Position numbers and translations under genes: made by a program. 64,000 bases of DNA from Luteolibacter ambystomatis. Its GTDB lineage: Bacteria > Verrucomicrobiota > Verrucomicrobiia > Verrucomicrobiales > Akkermansiaceae. Positions 28,980-39,493 of this stretch are shown one piece after another (the stretch's first letter is position 1; every line of letters starts with the position of its first letter). The stretch is taken from NCBI RefSeq assembly GCF_018137965.1, contig NZ_CP073100.1, forward strand, positions 1,054,001 to 1,118,000, in the 5' to 3' direction. The notes under the pieces were generated by a model. It saw nothing but the letters and a program-made list of their open reading frames with translations, did not search any database and was not told where the DNA came from.

Positions 28980-31900
28980 ATGAAAGCCAGTCGAACCCTT
29001 GCGGTTTGCTTGTGTCTTGCGTCCGCCGTCGTCACGACGGCCGTGTGGTGGCCGTCCGGTCGCCAGGATGCATCCTCATCCCGTTCCGCCGCGACGCGGA
29101 GCGACAAACGGGAAGCCGCGAAAGCGGATCTTCCATCCGGCACCATCGCCCCGCCTTCGCCCGACAGTGGCAAGGTCACCCCGGAGATGGCGGAGGAATT
29201 CGGTGCCTGGGCCCTGGCGAAACCAAGGCAGCCGGACATGCAGCCGATCGAGGCCTTCGCCGGCTGGATCGACCGCTGGAAAGCCGCTTCGCCCGAGGAA
29301 CGGAAGGCCCTGGTTGCGGAAGGAGCCCGGCTCGCAGCGGCCCGCCGTGAGGAGTTCAAGGCACTGATCGCCACCGATCCACGCCGCGCCTTGGAGGAGG
29401 CCGTGCCGCGCGTGGTGCGGCAGGAGCTGCCGAAGTCGATCGTGGACTCGCTGGAGACACCGGTTTCGACCAAGGGCGATTACAACGTTTACATGGGCCG
29501 CCCGGCTCCCGGGCTGGACGCTCCGCCGGACGCGCTCACGCTGCGCTATTTCGAGGCGGACGGTGTCAGCTACAAGGCGCGCGTGTTCGGCCAGATGAAC
29601 ACCGTGATGTCGAAGCCAGCCATTCCCCTTGGCGGGGTGTCGGTGGACCGCGAGTTTGCGGTGGCGGAGAGTCCGCTGCGCCAGCTCGAGGTCGGCGAGA
29701 TCGTTCCCGCCGGCACCACGGTGCAGTCCACCTGCCCGGTGTCCGGAAATACGACGACCGCCGTATCCAGCGGCGAGGCCGTCGCTTCGGACACGCCCAC
29801 GGTCGAGGTTGGCGGGGAATACATCACGCTGTGCAACGGCTCGCACGTCACGGTGCTGGATGATTCCTACCGCACGGCGATCCAGGCCAGCGGCCCGGGC
29901 GGTGCGACGTCGTTCGTGGCGGCGTATCCGGGTGCCTCGGCGAAATCCATCGGGGATTTCCATTGCCTCTACATCCGCGTCACCTATCCGGACCAGATGG
30001 TCGCTCCGAACACGGAGAGCACGGCATATGCGGACATGGCGAACAACGCCCGCTACTATCTGGAAAGTTCCTACGGGAAGATGACCCAGACCAGCGTGTT
30101 CACCCCGGTGATCGTGATGCCGCACACCATGCGCTGGTATCTCGACAAGGACGGCGAGGTGGACGGCCTGGGCCTGGTACACAGCGACGCGCGCGCCGAG
30201 GCGAAGAAACTCGGCTACGATTCCGCGCAGTTCACCTGCACCATCGTCCGCGTGAATGGCGGTCCGCGGCTCGGCGGGACCTCCTGGGGCGGCGGCAACA
30301 GCGTGTGGATCACCTGGAACGGCATGGACGTGCTCAATCACGAGTGCGGCCACTCGCTCGGCCGCAACCATGCGAACTACTGGAGCACCACCGATGGCAC
30401 CGCCTACGGTGATGGTAGTAATTCCGAATACGGAAACAGCTTCGACGTGATGGGCGGCGCCTACGGTTTCAGCGCCCACTACAACGCCTACAGCAAGCGC
30501 GCCCTCTCCTGGCTGCCGGACAGCTACGTGAACCTGCCGAAAGGCAATGGCGTCTATCGTATCTACGCCTACGACCAGCCGCGGCTGGAGGAGGGGAAAC
30601 GCTATGCCCTCGCCGTGGCGAAGGACAGCATCCGCAGCTACAACCTCGAGTTCCATCCCGCGCGCGGAGGTCTGCTCGCGGACACCGCTTTGGTGCTCTA
30701 CACCGGGATGGGCAGCAATGCCGGGCACCTGCTCGATACCACGCCCGGTTCTCCCGGAGGCAAGGGCGACGGCGGCATTGCCGTGGGCCGCACCTACTCG
30801 GACTTCGAGTCCGACCAGCACTTCACCGTGCTGTCGAAAAACGCCACCACGCCGCCTTCGCTGGATATCGCCTACAACCGGGGACCATTTCCCGGCAATC
30901 TTCCGCCGACCGTCACCCTCGCCACTTCCGGCACGACCATTTCCGTGGGTGGCAGCGTGACCTTCACCGCCACGGCATCCGATCCGAATGGCGATGCGCT
31001 CGCCTACCAGTGGGACTTCAGTGATGGAGTGGGCGGCACCAACAGCGCCAGCATCAGCCGCACTTTCAGCGCGGCGGCCCAGATCACCGCGTTGCTCACC
31101 GTATCCGACATGAAAGGCGGCACCGCCCGCCGTTCGGTGGTGGTGAATGTGGGCTCGCATGGCAAGCAGTCCGTCACCGGCACCGTCACCGATGGAGTCA
31201 ATCCGCTGGCGGGAGTGCTCATCACCGGCAATGGCAAGTACTGCTACACCGATGCGGACGGCACCTACACCCTGGCCGGAGTGGCCACCGGTGCACAGAC
31301 GCTGGCCGCGAGCCTGCCGGGCTACACCTTCACGCCCTCCACCGCGAATCCTTATACGGTGGTCGCGGGAACGAACACCGTGGACTGGACCGCGACGGCT
31401 TCCACCTTTGTCACGCTCACGAAAGTGGCGGATGCGACCGAGGGCGGATCGAGCGGCACCTTCCGCTTCACCCGCACCGGCAGCACCGCCGCGGATCTGG
31501 TGGTGCGCGTTTCGCCGGCCGGTGGCACGGCGGTGAAAACCACCGACTACACCTTCTCGCCGGATTACGTGGCGGACGGTTCCTACAAGTCCTTCACCAT
31601 CCCCGCGGGCTCGGCCACGCTGGATGTCACGGTGGCCGCGGTCAATGACACCTCCGCCGAGGGACCGGAAACCATCACGCTGCAGCTCGCCTCGAACGGC
31701 AACTACATCTCGGGCACCGGCAATTCCGTGGTGATGACCGTGGTGGACAATGACACCACGCTGCCGCAGGTCGCCGTGACAGCGCCTGATCCGTATGCAA
31801 CGGAGGACTCCAGCGGCACGGATACCGGCACGTTCACTTTCACCCGCACCGGTGCCACCACCTCCGCGCTGAACCTCACCGTGGCGTGGAGCGGGGGAGC

Positions 31901-34900
31901 CACCAATGGCACCGACTACACCACGCTGTCCACGACCGTCACGATTCCCTCCGGGCAGAGCTCGGTGAATGTCACGGTGTCTCCGACCAATGACAGCGCG
32001 ATCGAAGGACCGGAGACCGTGGTTGCCACCATCAGTGCCAATGCGGCGTACGTGCTGGATACCTCGGCCACCACGTCCACGGTGACGATCACCGATGATG
32101 ACGTGCCGGTGGTCACCGTGACCGTCCCCGATGCGGATGCTTCGGAAAACGGACCGGACTCCGGGATGTTCCTTATCACCCGCACCGGCAGCACTGCTGC
32201 GGATCTGAAGGTTTACTACGGCCTTTCCGGCAGCGCCCTGCAGGGTGTGGACTACGCCCCGCTTTCGGGCGAGGTGGTGATTCCGGCGGGCTCGTCCACT
32301 GCGGCGGTGATCGTCAATCCCTACAACGATGCGCACGGGGAGCAGGCGGAGACCGTCACGCTCGCTGTGACCACCTTCGATAATGACTACAGCGTTGGTA
32401 CCGATTTCCAGGGCACCGTCACCATCACGGATAACAACGATCCGACGCTCATCACCGTACGTTCCAATGGAGCGGGAACCGAAGGTGGCTCGAACACCTC
32501 GGTGATTTTCCGTGCGATTGGCAGCGGCACCGGCAATGTCACGGTGAACTACACCGTCTCGGGCACCGCCACCGCGGGCAGCGATTACACCGCGCTTTCA
32601 GGTTCGGTATCCGTTCCCGCCAATGGCGCGAACGAAGTCAGCGTGCCCATCAGCATCATTGACGATGGCAGTGCCGAGCCGACCGAGACCGTGGTTGTCA
32701 CGATCACTCCGAACGCCGCCTACACGGTTTACAACGAAAGCTCCGCCACGGCGCTGATCCGCGACAATGACAGCGGCGGCGAGCGGGTGATGGTTTCGAA
32801 CTACAATACCTCCGCCGCCGAGGGTGGGAGCACGGGGACGTTCTACTTCTCCCGCGCCGGCACCACCGGTGATCTCACGGTGAACTACACGCTCTCCGGC
32901 ACCGCCACCAATGGCACCGACTACTCCAGCCTCTCCGGTAGTGTGGTCATCCCGGATGGCGAGCAGGGTGTGAACGTGGTGGTGACCCCCACCGACGACG
33001 CCACCGCGGAAGGCACGGAAACGGTGATCGCCACCGTGGCCTCCGGCACCGGTTACAGCGTGGATGTTCCGGCCTCGGCCACCATCGAGATCGCGGACAA
33101 CGATACCTCATCCGTCACGGTTGGCTTCCAAACGGCGACGATGCAGACCAGCGAACAACCCGGCGGACTGGGGGAATACCGGGACATTCCGGTGGTGCTC
33201 TCCGCTTCCTCCGCCAGCGCCATCACGGTGAGCTACATCGCCAGTGGTGGCACCGCTTCCGGGGATGACGTCGATTGGTCTTTCGCCGATGCGGCGAATG
33301 GCAATGCGTTCCTGCCGACCGGCACCCTGACCTTCGCGCCGGGCGTTACCACACAGAACATTCGCATCCGCGTGAAGAACGATGGTGTGACGGAAATTCC
33401 GGAAACCGCGGTCATCGAGCTGCGCGCTCCCAATGCCGCCTCTCTGGCTGCGAACCTCAACAAGATGACCGTGCTCATCTACGATGACACGGCTCCACCA
33501 GTCGTCCTTGAGCAACGTTGGTCCGGTAGCACCGCCTATAACACGAATACCTGGACCGCGGTGCCTTCCTACAGCGGCTTCCTCTACAGCTTCACGCCCG
33601 CGCAGAACGTGGCGGACAGCTATTCGCGCCGTCTCACCGGGCAGATTGTCGCTCCGGCCACCGGCACCTACAACTTCTGGATCGCCTCCGATGATGGCAG
33701 CCGCCTCTACCTGAGCACGGATTCCACCGCGGCGAACAAGGTCCAGATCGCCTCGCTGTCCAGCTACACCTCCTACCAGAACTGGGATGCGAATGCCTCG
33801 CAGAAGTCGGCGAACATCACGCTGACGGCGGGCCAGAGCTATTACATGGAGGTGCAGCACTTGGAAGGCAGCGGCAGCGACCATGTCTCGGTGGCATGGC
33901 AGGGGCCGTCCTTCAGCCGCACGCCGATCACGTTCACGCTGCCGGATACCGCGCCGCGGACCGTGCGTCTCGCGCTTGCGTCCAGCACCTGCTTGGAAAC
34001 CGATGGCTCGGAGCCGATGCTCTTTGCATCGCTCGACCGACCCGCGGGATCCACCGCTGTGACGGTGAACTATGCGTCCTCCGGAACCGCCACCAATGGC
34101 AGCGATTACTCGCTCACCGCGGGCACGCTGACGTTCAATGCAGGCGAGCAGACCAAGGCGATTCCGCTGACCTTGCTCACCGATGCGGTGAACGAAGCGC
34201 CTGAAACCATCGTGGTCACCTTGTCGAGTCCTTCGGGCGCGACCTTGGCCACACCGTCCTCGCACACGATCACCTTGATCGATGCGAATGCTCCGGTCGT
34301 GACCGCGGCTTCATTCAATGCGAACGCCGCGCAACCCGCTTCAACGGTGATTGGCACCGTTACCGCGACTCCGGCGTCCGGCCGCAGCATCGCGAGCTGG
34401 TCGATCCAGTCCGGCAATACCGGCAGCGTGTTCGCAATCAATTCCAGCGGTCAGGTGAGCCTCGCGGCTCCGGGATCGTTGACGGTTCCGGGCACGGCCT
34501 ACACGCTGGTGGTCCGCGCCACCGACAACCTCGGCGCGGCGTCCGATGGCATGGTGACCGTCACCGTGCAACCGGGCAATGGCACGTGGACGAACCTGTC
34601 CGGTGGCTCCTGGACGACCTCGGGCAACTGGAGCGGCGGCCTCATTGCCAATGGCACGGGTGGCACGGCGGACTTCAGTACGCTGAACCTCACTGCGGAT
34701 GCGACGGTCACTCTGGATGGCGCACGGACCCTCGGCAATCTGACGTTCAACGACACGACGGCCAGCAACAACTGGGCGCTCAATGCCGGGTCTGGTGGAG
34801 TCCTGACGCTGGATGTCACCAGCGGCACGCCAACCATCACGGTGAGCAACCAGACCGCCACGCTTGGTGTGGTGCTGGCAGGTTCCGAAGGCTGGGCCAA

Positions 34901-37733
34901 AGCGGGAGCAGGCAAGCTCACGCTCACCGGCACCAATACGGTGACCGGCGGCGTGAATCTGAACGGCTCCGGTCTCGTCACCATCGGCGGCAGCAATGCG
35001 GCCAATACGTGGACCGTTCCCAACGGCCAGTACACGGCGGGCGTGCTGCTCAACAGCAATACCGCGATTGCTTCCGGCTCGACATTGAATACCTCGTCCA
35101 ATACCAGCTTCCCGTCGGGCCTCGGTGTGGCGAACGGCGTGACGGTTGGCGGCGGCTCGACCATCAACTTCAATGGTGCGAGCGGTCGTGCGACCTACAA
35201 CCTCGGCACCAATTCGGTGTTGGCGGCGAATACGGTGAACGATGGCACCAATCCGCTGCAGATCGTGGTGGGCAGTGGTTCGCTGATCACCGGCAATATC
35301 GATCTGGATGGCGGCCAGTTGAACATCCGCAACGACTTCACGGCCATGACCGGCGTGACGAAGAACAACACCGGAGTGTTCACCATCTCCGGAAACATCA
35401 GCGGTACCAACGCGTCCGGCATCAACACACCGAACACGTTCACCGGTACCTATGTGCTCACCGGTGCGAACGGCTTCACCGGCACCACGACGGTGTCGGG
35501 CTACACGCTGTCGTTCAACTCGGTGAAGAACGTCGGCGGAGGGGCGAGCGCGCTCGGAGCTCCCGCCACCGTGGCGGCGGGCACGATCGGCATTGGCAAC
35601 TCCACCACCGGCGGCACGATCGTCTATACCGGCAGCGGCAACACCTCGGACCGTGTGATCAATCTGGCGGGTACGACCGGCGGTGCGATCATCGATCAAT
35701 CCGGCTCCGGTCTGCTGAAGTTCACCGGCGGCGTGACCGCCACCGGTGCGGGTGTGAAGACGCTCACGCTGCGCGGTTCCACCGCCGGGGCGGGCGAGAT
35801 CGGTGGTGTGATCGCGAACAGCACCAGCACCACCGCGGTGACGAAGACCGGCACGGGTGCATGGACGCTCTCCGGTGCGAACACCTACACCGGTAATACG
35901 ACCGTTTCAGCGGGTACATTGTTTGTTACCGGCAGTGTGAGCGGGACGACGAGTGTCGCCAGCACCGCGACCCTCGGTGGTACGGGCACCCACAATGGCG
36001 CGGTTTCGGTGGCGTCCGGCGGGACGCTTGCTCCGGGTGTCGGCGGCACCGGCACCTTGACGGTGAACAGCACGCTGTCCCTCGCGGGTAGCGCGGCGAT
36101 GGAGGTGTCCAAATCCGGTGCCACACTGGCCAATGACAAGGTGACGGGCGTGAGCACGCTGACCTGTGGCGGCACGCTGACTGTCACGAGCGTGGGGCCT
36201 GACGCGTTGGCGGCGGGCAATACGTTCCAACTCTTCAGCGCCACCGCGTATTCGGGAACGTTCACCACCGTGACCCTGCCGGCACTGACCGGCGGTCTGG
36301 TGTGGAACACCTCGAAACTGTATGTGACCGGCACCATCTCGGTGAACACGCCGCCGGTCTTCACCAGTGATCCGATCAACGGTGGCAGTGTCGCTCAATC
36401 GGATGCTTACACGGGGACGCTCGCCAGCGTGGCAAGTGATCCGGATGCGGGGGATGTGCTCACCTTCACCAAGGTCAGCGGCCCGGCCTGGCTCAGTGTG
36501 GCCTCAAACGGCGCGCTCAGCGGAACGCCCGCGGGAGGTGACGTGGGAACCAACGCCTTCTCGGTGAAGGTGACGGATGCTCTCGGCACCTATGGAACGG
36601 CGACGCTGAACATCACCGTGACCTCGTTGCTTCCGGGATACACGGCGGCAGACATCGGAACGACGGGCATCACCGGCAGCAGCAGCTACTCCGGCGGCGT
36701 CCACACGATCTCGGGTGGCGGCGCGGATATATGGGGTACGGCGGATGCTTTCCAGTTCGCCTACCGTTCCTACACCGGGGACTTCGACATCCGCGCGCGG
36801 GTGACCTCGCAGACCGCCACCCACACGTCATGCAAGGCGGGGGTGATGATCCGCGACAGCCTCGCGGCGAATGCGGTCAACGCGATGATGGAGATCACAC
36901 CGTCCAATGACGTGGTGTTCCAGTATCGCGCGACCGCCGGTGGCAGCAGCTCGTCCATCCACGGTCCGGCTACGAACACCGCGCCGAACAACTGGGTGCG
37001 TCTGGTCCGCATAGGCACGTCCTTCACGGCCTTCTACTCGGTGGATGGCACGGCATGGACTCCGATCGGCACAACCACACTCACCATGGGCAGCACGGTC
37101 TATACCGGTCTGGCGGTGAGCAGTCACGTCAGCGGCACGCTCAGCACGGCGACCTTCGACAACTACGCGACCACGGCGGTGGATCTGCCGAGTCCGTGGG
37201 TGACGGCGGACATCGGTACCACCGGCCTCACGGGTAGCGCGTTCCGCTTGAATGGTGTGTTCCAGAATACCGGTGCGGGAGTGATCGGCAGCACGGCCGA
37301 CGGCCTTCGCTTCACCTATCAGGCTCTCACCGCGGATGGTGACATCACGGTGCGCGTGCCCGCGTTTGCGAACAGCGGCTCGTCCTCGCGCCTCGGCGTG
37401 ATGATCCGTGATACGTTGTCCGCGGACTCCCGCCATGTGTTCCTGGGCACGGATGCTTCTGGGGCCTTCACCTGGTCACGTCGCACGGCGACGGGAGGCA
37501 GCATCTCGACCTCGAACAGCGGCACGGCCACCGCGCCGAACGTATGGGTGCGTCTGGTCCGCGGCGGCGATGACATCACCGCATATTCGAGCACCGATGG
37601 AAGCACCTGGACCAACATCGGCACGGTGACGATGACCTTGTCCACCAACTGCTACATCGGCCTCGCCAGTGGCAGTGGCACGACCACCACGCTGACGACT
37701 GCATCGTTCGACAACATCACGGTCAATCCGTAA
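28980..37733 (+). CDS. Giant secreted multidomain protein with M11-like metalloprotease, Calx-beta, PA14 and beta-strand repeats
   Basis: The protein has 2917 residues from ATG 28980 (signal peptide MKASRTLAVCLCLASAVVTTA; ATG 28956 is an alternative). A metzincin zinc site, HECGHSLGRNH (His454, Glu455, His458, His464), with a Met-turn FDVMGG (Met491) indicates a gametolysin-like protease domain at ~340-600. Then come a PKD domain (~641-725), a carboxypeptidase-regulatory-like beta domain (~729-800), six Calx-beta repeats (~807-1505), a PA14 domain (~1508-1646), a seventh Calx-beta (~1658-1770), a cadherin-like domain, autotransporter-associated beta-strand repeats (~1866-2453; e.g. KTGTGAWTLSGANTYTGNTT), an Ig-like domain (~2457-2548) and two similar C-terminal lectin-like modules (~2553-2733 and 2737-2917). 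It probably binds and degrades surface glycans or proteins outside the cell. No autotransporter barrel or PEP-CTERM tail is present. Confidence 0.9.
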   Translation: MKASRTLAVCLCLASAVVTTAVWWPSGRQDASSSRSAATRSDKREAAKADLPSGTIAPPSPDSGKVTPEMAEEFGAWALAKPRQPDMQPIEAFAGWIDRWKAASPEERKALVAEGARLAAARREEFKALIATDPRRALEEAVPRVVRQELPKSIVDSLETPVSTKGDYNVYMGRPAPGLDAPPDALTLRYFEADGVSYKARVFGQMNTVMSKPAIPLGGVSVDREFAVAESPLRQLEVGEIVPAGTTVQSTCPVSGNTTTAVSSGEAVASDTPTVEVGGEYITLCNGSHVTVLDDSYRTAIQASGPGGATSFVAAYPGASAKSIGDFHCLYIRVTYPDQMVAPNTESTAYADMANNARYYLESSYGKMTQTSVFTPVIVMPHTMRWYLDKDGEVDGLGLVHSDARAEAKKLGYDSAQFTCTIVRVNGGPRLGGTSWGGGNSVWITWNGMDVLNHECGHSLGRNHANYWSTTDGTAYGDGSNSEYGNSFDVMGGAYGFSAHYNAYSKRALSWLPDSYVNLPKGNGVYRIYAYDQPRLEEGKRYALAVAKDSIRSYNLEFHPARGGLLADTALVLYTGMGSNAGHLLDTTPGSPGGKGDGGIAVGRTYSDFESDQHFTVLSKNATTPPSLDIAYNRGPFPGNLPPTVTLATSGTTISVGGSVTFTATASDPNGDALAYQWDFSDGVGGTNSASISRTFSAAAQITALLTVSDMKGGTARRSVVVNVGSHGKQSVTGTVTDGVNPLAGVLITGNGKYCYTDADGTYTLAGVATGAQTLAASLPGYTFTPSTANPYTVVAGTNTVDWTATASTFVTLTKVADATEGGSSGTFRFTRTGSTAADLVVRVSPAGGTAVKTTDYTFSPDYVADGSYKSFTIPAGSATLDVTVAAVNDTSAEGPETITLQLASNGNYISGTGNSVVMTVVDNDTTLPQVAVTAPDPYATEDSSGTDTGTFTFTRTGATTSALNLTVAWSGGATNGTDYTTLSTTVTIPSGQSSVNVTVSPTNDSAIEGPETVVATISANAAYVLDTSATTSTVTITDDDVPVVTVTVPDADASENGPDSGMFLITRTGSTAADLKVYYGLSGSALQGVDYAPLSGEVVIPAGSSTAAVIVNPYNDAHGEQAETVTLAVTTFDNDYSVGTDFQGTVTITDNNDPTLITVRSNGAGTEGGSNTSVIFRAIGSGTGNVTVNYTVSGTATAGSDYTALSGSVSVPANGANEVSVPISIIDDGSAEPTETVVVTITPNAAYTVYNESSATALIRDNDSGGERVMVSNYNTSAAEGGSTGTFYFSRAGTTGDLTVNYTLSGTATNGTDYSSLSGSVVIPDGEQGVNVVVTPTDDATAEGTETVIATVASGTGYSVDVPASATIEIADNDTSSVTVGFQTATMQTSEQPGGLGEYRDIPVVLSASSASAITVSYIASGGTASGDDVDWSFADAANGNAFLPTGTLTFAPGVTTQNIRIRVKNDGVTEIPETAVIELRAPNAASLAANLNKMTVLIYDDTAPPVVLEQRWSGSTAYNTNTWTAVPSYSGFLYSFTPAQNVADSYSRRLTGQIVAPATGTYNFWIASDDGSRLYLSTDSTAANKVQIASLSSYTSYQNWDANASQKSANITLTAGQSYYMEVQHLEGSGSDHVSVAWQGPSFSRTPITFTLPDTAPRTVRLALASSTCLETDGSEPMLFASLDRPAGSTAVTVNYASSGTATNGSDYSLTAGTLTFNAGEQTKAIPLTLLTDAVNEAPETIVVTLSSPSGATLATPSSHTITLIDANAPVVTAASFNANAAQPASTVIGTVTATPASGRSIASWSIQSGNTGSVFAINSSGQVSLAAPGSLTVPGTAYTLVVRATDNLGAASDGMVTVTVQPGNGTWTNLSGGSWTTSGNWSGGLIANGTGGTADFSTLNLTADATVTLDGARTLGNLTFNDTTASNNWALNAGSGGVLTLDVTSGTPTITVSNQTATLGVVLAGSEGWAKAGAGKLTLTGTNTVTGGVNLNGSGLVTIGGSNAANTWTVPNGQYTAGVLLNSNTAIASGSTLNTSSNTSFPSGLGVANGVTVGGGSTINFNGASGRATYNLGTNSVLAANTVNDGTNPLQIVVGSGSLITGNIDLDGGQLNIRNDFTAMTGVTKNNTGVFTISGNISGTNASGINTPNTFTGTYVLTGANGFTGTTTVSGYTLSFNSVKNVGGGASALGAPATVAAGTIGIGNSTTGGTIVYTGSGNTSDRVINLAGTTGGAIIDQSGSGLLKFTGGVTATGAGVKTLTLRGSTAGAGEIGGVIANSTSTTAVTKTGTGAWTLSGANTYTGNTTVSAGTLFVTGSVSGTTSVASTATLGGTGTHNGAVSVASGGTLAPGVGGTGTLTVNSTLSLAGSAAMEVSKSGATLANDKVTGVSTLTCGGTLTVTSVGPDALAAGNTFQLFSATAYSGTFTTVTLPALTGGLVWNTSKLYVTGTISVNTPPVFTSDPINGGSVAQSDAYTGTLASVASDPDAGDVLTFTKVSGPAWLSVASNGALSGTPAGGDVGTNAFSVKVTDALGTYGTATLNITVTSLLPGYTAADIGTTGITGSSSYSGGVHTISGGGADIWGTADAFQFAYRSYTGDFDIRARVTSQTATHTSCKAGVMIRDSLAANAVNAMMEITPSNDVVFQYRATAGGSSSSIHGPATNTAPNNWVRLVRIGTSFTAFYSVDGTAWTPIGTTTLTMGSTVYTGLAVSSHVSGTLSTATFDNYATTAVDLPSPWVTADIGTTGLTGSAFRLNGVFQNTGAGVIGSTADGLRFTYQALTADGDITVRVPAFANSGSSSRLGVMIRDTLSADSRHVFLGTDASGAFTWSRRTATGGSISTSNSGTATAPNVWVRLVRGGDDITAYSSTDGSTWTNIGTVTMTLSTNCYIGLASGSGTTTTLTTASFDNITVNP

Positions 37734-37751
37734 GAGTACGACCGCATTCAC

Positions 37752-37786
37752 AAGCGCCCCTTCCGTCAACGGGAGGGGCGCTTTTT
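37752..37786. terminator. Bidirectional terminator between the giant gene and DUF2071 gene
   Basis: A 10-bp stem AAGCGCCCCT/AGGGGCGCTT (37752-37761, 37774-37783) with a TTTTT tail on the plus strand, 19 bases after the giant gene stop. It overlaps the end of the convergent minus-strand gene, whose stop is at 37766-37768. Confidence 0.85.
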
Positions 37787-38521
37787 CATGAGAGGGAAGA
37801 TCCTTACGTCCATGGTTTCCGCTCCCAGAATGGACGCGGGTGGAGTTTCCGGCAGGTCGAGTCCATCCAGCCGTGCCGGCTCGACGGACCACTCGTCGCA
37901 ATCGACCGGGGCAAGCCGGTAGGGAGGATGATGGACACGGCCGGTGAAGAGGGAACCATCCGCCGTGACGGAGTAGAGCAGATAGCGCTCGGCGAGGAAG
38001 AACTCCAGCGTGTCCGGGTCCGCCGGGCTGCCAGTATGGCAAATCTCGTAGTTGAATACGGCGTCTTGAGCGCCGTCGGTTTCACGCTGGCAATGGTAGC
38101 GGACGCGTCCGTTGCTTTCCTCCGCCGACATGAGCGCGTGTTGATAGGGGAGGTGGAAGAAGCGGCGCGCGACCTCGACCGCAAGCGGCTGGTTGCAATC
38201 GAGCGAGAAGAACCAGATGCCTGGCGTGCCATCGTCGTCATGGACGTAGGTGCGTATGTTCAGTTCCAGAAACCATGAGACGCCGGGCACAGGAGGCAGG
38301 GCCACGGGGCGGATGCGCTCCATGTAGAAGGGCACGATGCCGAGCCAAGCCACGCCATCATGTGTGTCCACATGCAATCCCGGCGGGAGCTTGGATTGGA
38401 GCGTTTCGGCCGGCACCGGCCAGTGGAGGAAGAGCAGCCGGGACCAGCGCTGCCGCATCACCGCGCGTCCTGGCGGCGGCTCACGGACGGCGAGACGATC
38501 GGATAGCAGCGGCGTACGCAC
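37766..38521 (-). CDS. DUF2071 (YqjF-like) protein
   Basis: The protein has ~251 residues if a GTG start at 38519-38521 is used; this keeps RLAVREPPPGRAVMRQRWSRLLFLHWPV, which resembles the usual N-terminus of the family. An internal ATG at 38458 would drop it. Motifs are LPPGLHVDTHDGVAWLGIVPFYMERIRP, FLELNIRTYVHDDDGTPGIWFFSLDCNQPLAVEVARRFFHLPY and the C-terminal VHHPPYRLAPV. The family is widespread, adopts a two-domain acetoacetate-decarboxylase-like fold and has no known biochemical function. A short palindrome (GCCACGG...CCGTGGC, 38527-38549) lies before it. It is 58 bases downstream of the isomerase gene on the same strand. Confidence 0.85.
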   Translation of the reverse strand: MRTPLLSDRLAVREPPPGRAVMRQRWSRLLFLHWPVPAETLQSKLPPGLHVDTHDGVAWLGIVPFYMERIRPVALPPVPGVSWFLELNIRTYVHDDDGTPGIWFFSLDCNQPLAVEVARRFFHLPYQHALMSAEESNGRVRYHCQRETDGAQDAVFNYEICHTGSPADPDTLEFFLAERYLLYSVTADGSLFTGRVHHPPYRLAPVDCDEWSVEPARLDGLDLPETPPASILGAETMDVRIFPLMKKRPSR

Positions 38522-38579
38522 GGAAGCCACGGTAGCGATGACCGTGGCTCCTTGGGAAGATTGAAGAACGGGCCTAACC

Positions 38580-39464
38580 TCAGACCGCGGCACCGTAGCC
38601 GACGGACTCGAGCAGGGCTTCGAACTTGCGGCCATATTCCACGTAGGAATCGTAGCACTGCTGCCAATCGACCTGCGACTGGTCCTTCACGTGGAAGACG
38701 GTGGCGACGTGGGGTTCGATGGCGATGTAGCCGTCATAACCGCGCGCCTTGGCGTCGATGAGGATCTCACGGATCTTCGCCTCGCCTTCGCCGGGCATGG
38801 TATAGACCGGCTCCACGCCATCGGCCACCGGGTTGCGGCAGTCCTTGATGTGGATGTGGACGACGTGGTCGCGCACGGCTTTCCAAAAGGCGAGGGGATC
38901 CTGCCACGGATAAGGCTGGGCTTTCGATCGGTCGCGCTGGAACACCGGATTACCGGTGTCGAACACGAGCTTGAGGCCCGGAACTTCCTCGATCATGCGC
39001 AGGGTGTGCTTCGCGGAGAAGCCGCCCCAGTTCATGCAGTTCTCATGCGCGGCGATGAGGCCGACATCCGAGAAACGGGCGACCACTTCGCGCAGGCGGT
39101 GGAAGCGTTCGGTCTCGTGCTGGTCTTCCCCCCACGGCTCCTGGGCGTAGGACATCACGCGCACGATTTCGGTGCCGAGGCGCTTCATGCGCGGAATCGC
39201 GCGCTCGATCTCGGCCAGCGTGATGTCGAAATTCCCGCCGATCTTTTTCGACCAGTTTCCAATCAGCGAGCCGAACTCCGGAACGCGGACGCCCGCTTCA
39301 TCGAGGCGGTCGGCCACACGGGCGAATTCGTCATCGGACAACTCGTGGATGTTGGCCGCTCCGATCATGCGCGCGGAGATGCAGGACCAGCCAAGCTCCT
39401 TGGTGGCCTTGATCTGTTTCTCCAGGTCGCGCGAGGCTTCGTCGGCAAATCCGGTCAGTTGCAT
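38580..39464 (-). CDS. Sugar phosphate isomerase/epimerase family protein (xylose-isomerase-like TIM barrel)
   Basis: The protein has 294 residues. It opens MQLTGFADEASRDLEKQIKATKELGW, typical of the AP_endonuc_2 family. Putative metal ligands sit in GLIAAHENCMNWGG (Glu), KLVFDTGNPVF (Asp), VVHIHIKDC (His) and GYIAIEPHV (Glu), the usual set for isomerase/epimerase members. It probably acts on a sugar, inositol or keto-sugar acid. The Gfo/Idh/MocA oxidoreductase gene lies 29 bases upstream on the same strand. This pair is a classical set for 3-keto-sugar or inositol-type catabolism, with an MFS transporter diverging from it. Confidence 0.9.
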   Translation of the reverse strand: MQLTGFADEASRDLEKQIKATKELGWSCISARMIGAANIHELSDDEFARVADRLDEAGVRVPEFGSLIGNWSKKIGGNFDITLAEIERAIPRMKRLGTEIVRVMSYAQEPWGEDQHETERFHRLREVVARFSDVGLIAAHENCMNWGGFSAKHTLRMIEEVPGLKLVFDTGNPVFQRDRSKAQPYPWQDPLAFWKAVRDHVVHIHIKDCRNPVADGVEPVYTMPGEGEAKIREILIDAKARGYDGYIAIEPHVATVFHVKDQSQVDWQQCYDSYVEYGRKFEALLESVGYGAAV

Positions 39465-39493
39465 GGGCGTTTTCTACAGGGAAGGAAAAGGGA

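Noticed and set aside
29076-32336. 1086-codon minus-strand open frame inside the giant protease gene
   Set aside because: Antisense to Calx-beta coding sequence; its Arg/Gly/His-rich composition comes from the complementary codons of repeated Gly/Thr/Ala residues. No motif or start context supports it.
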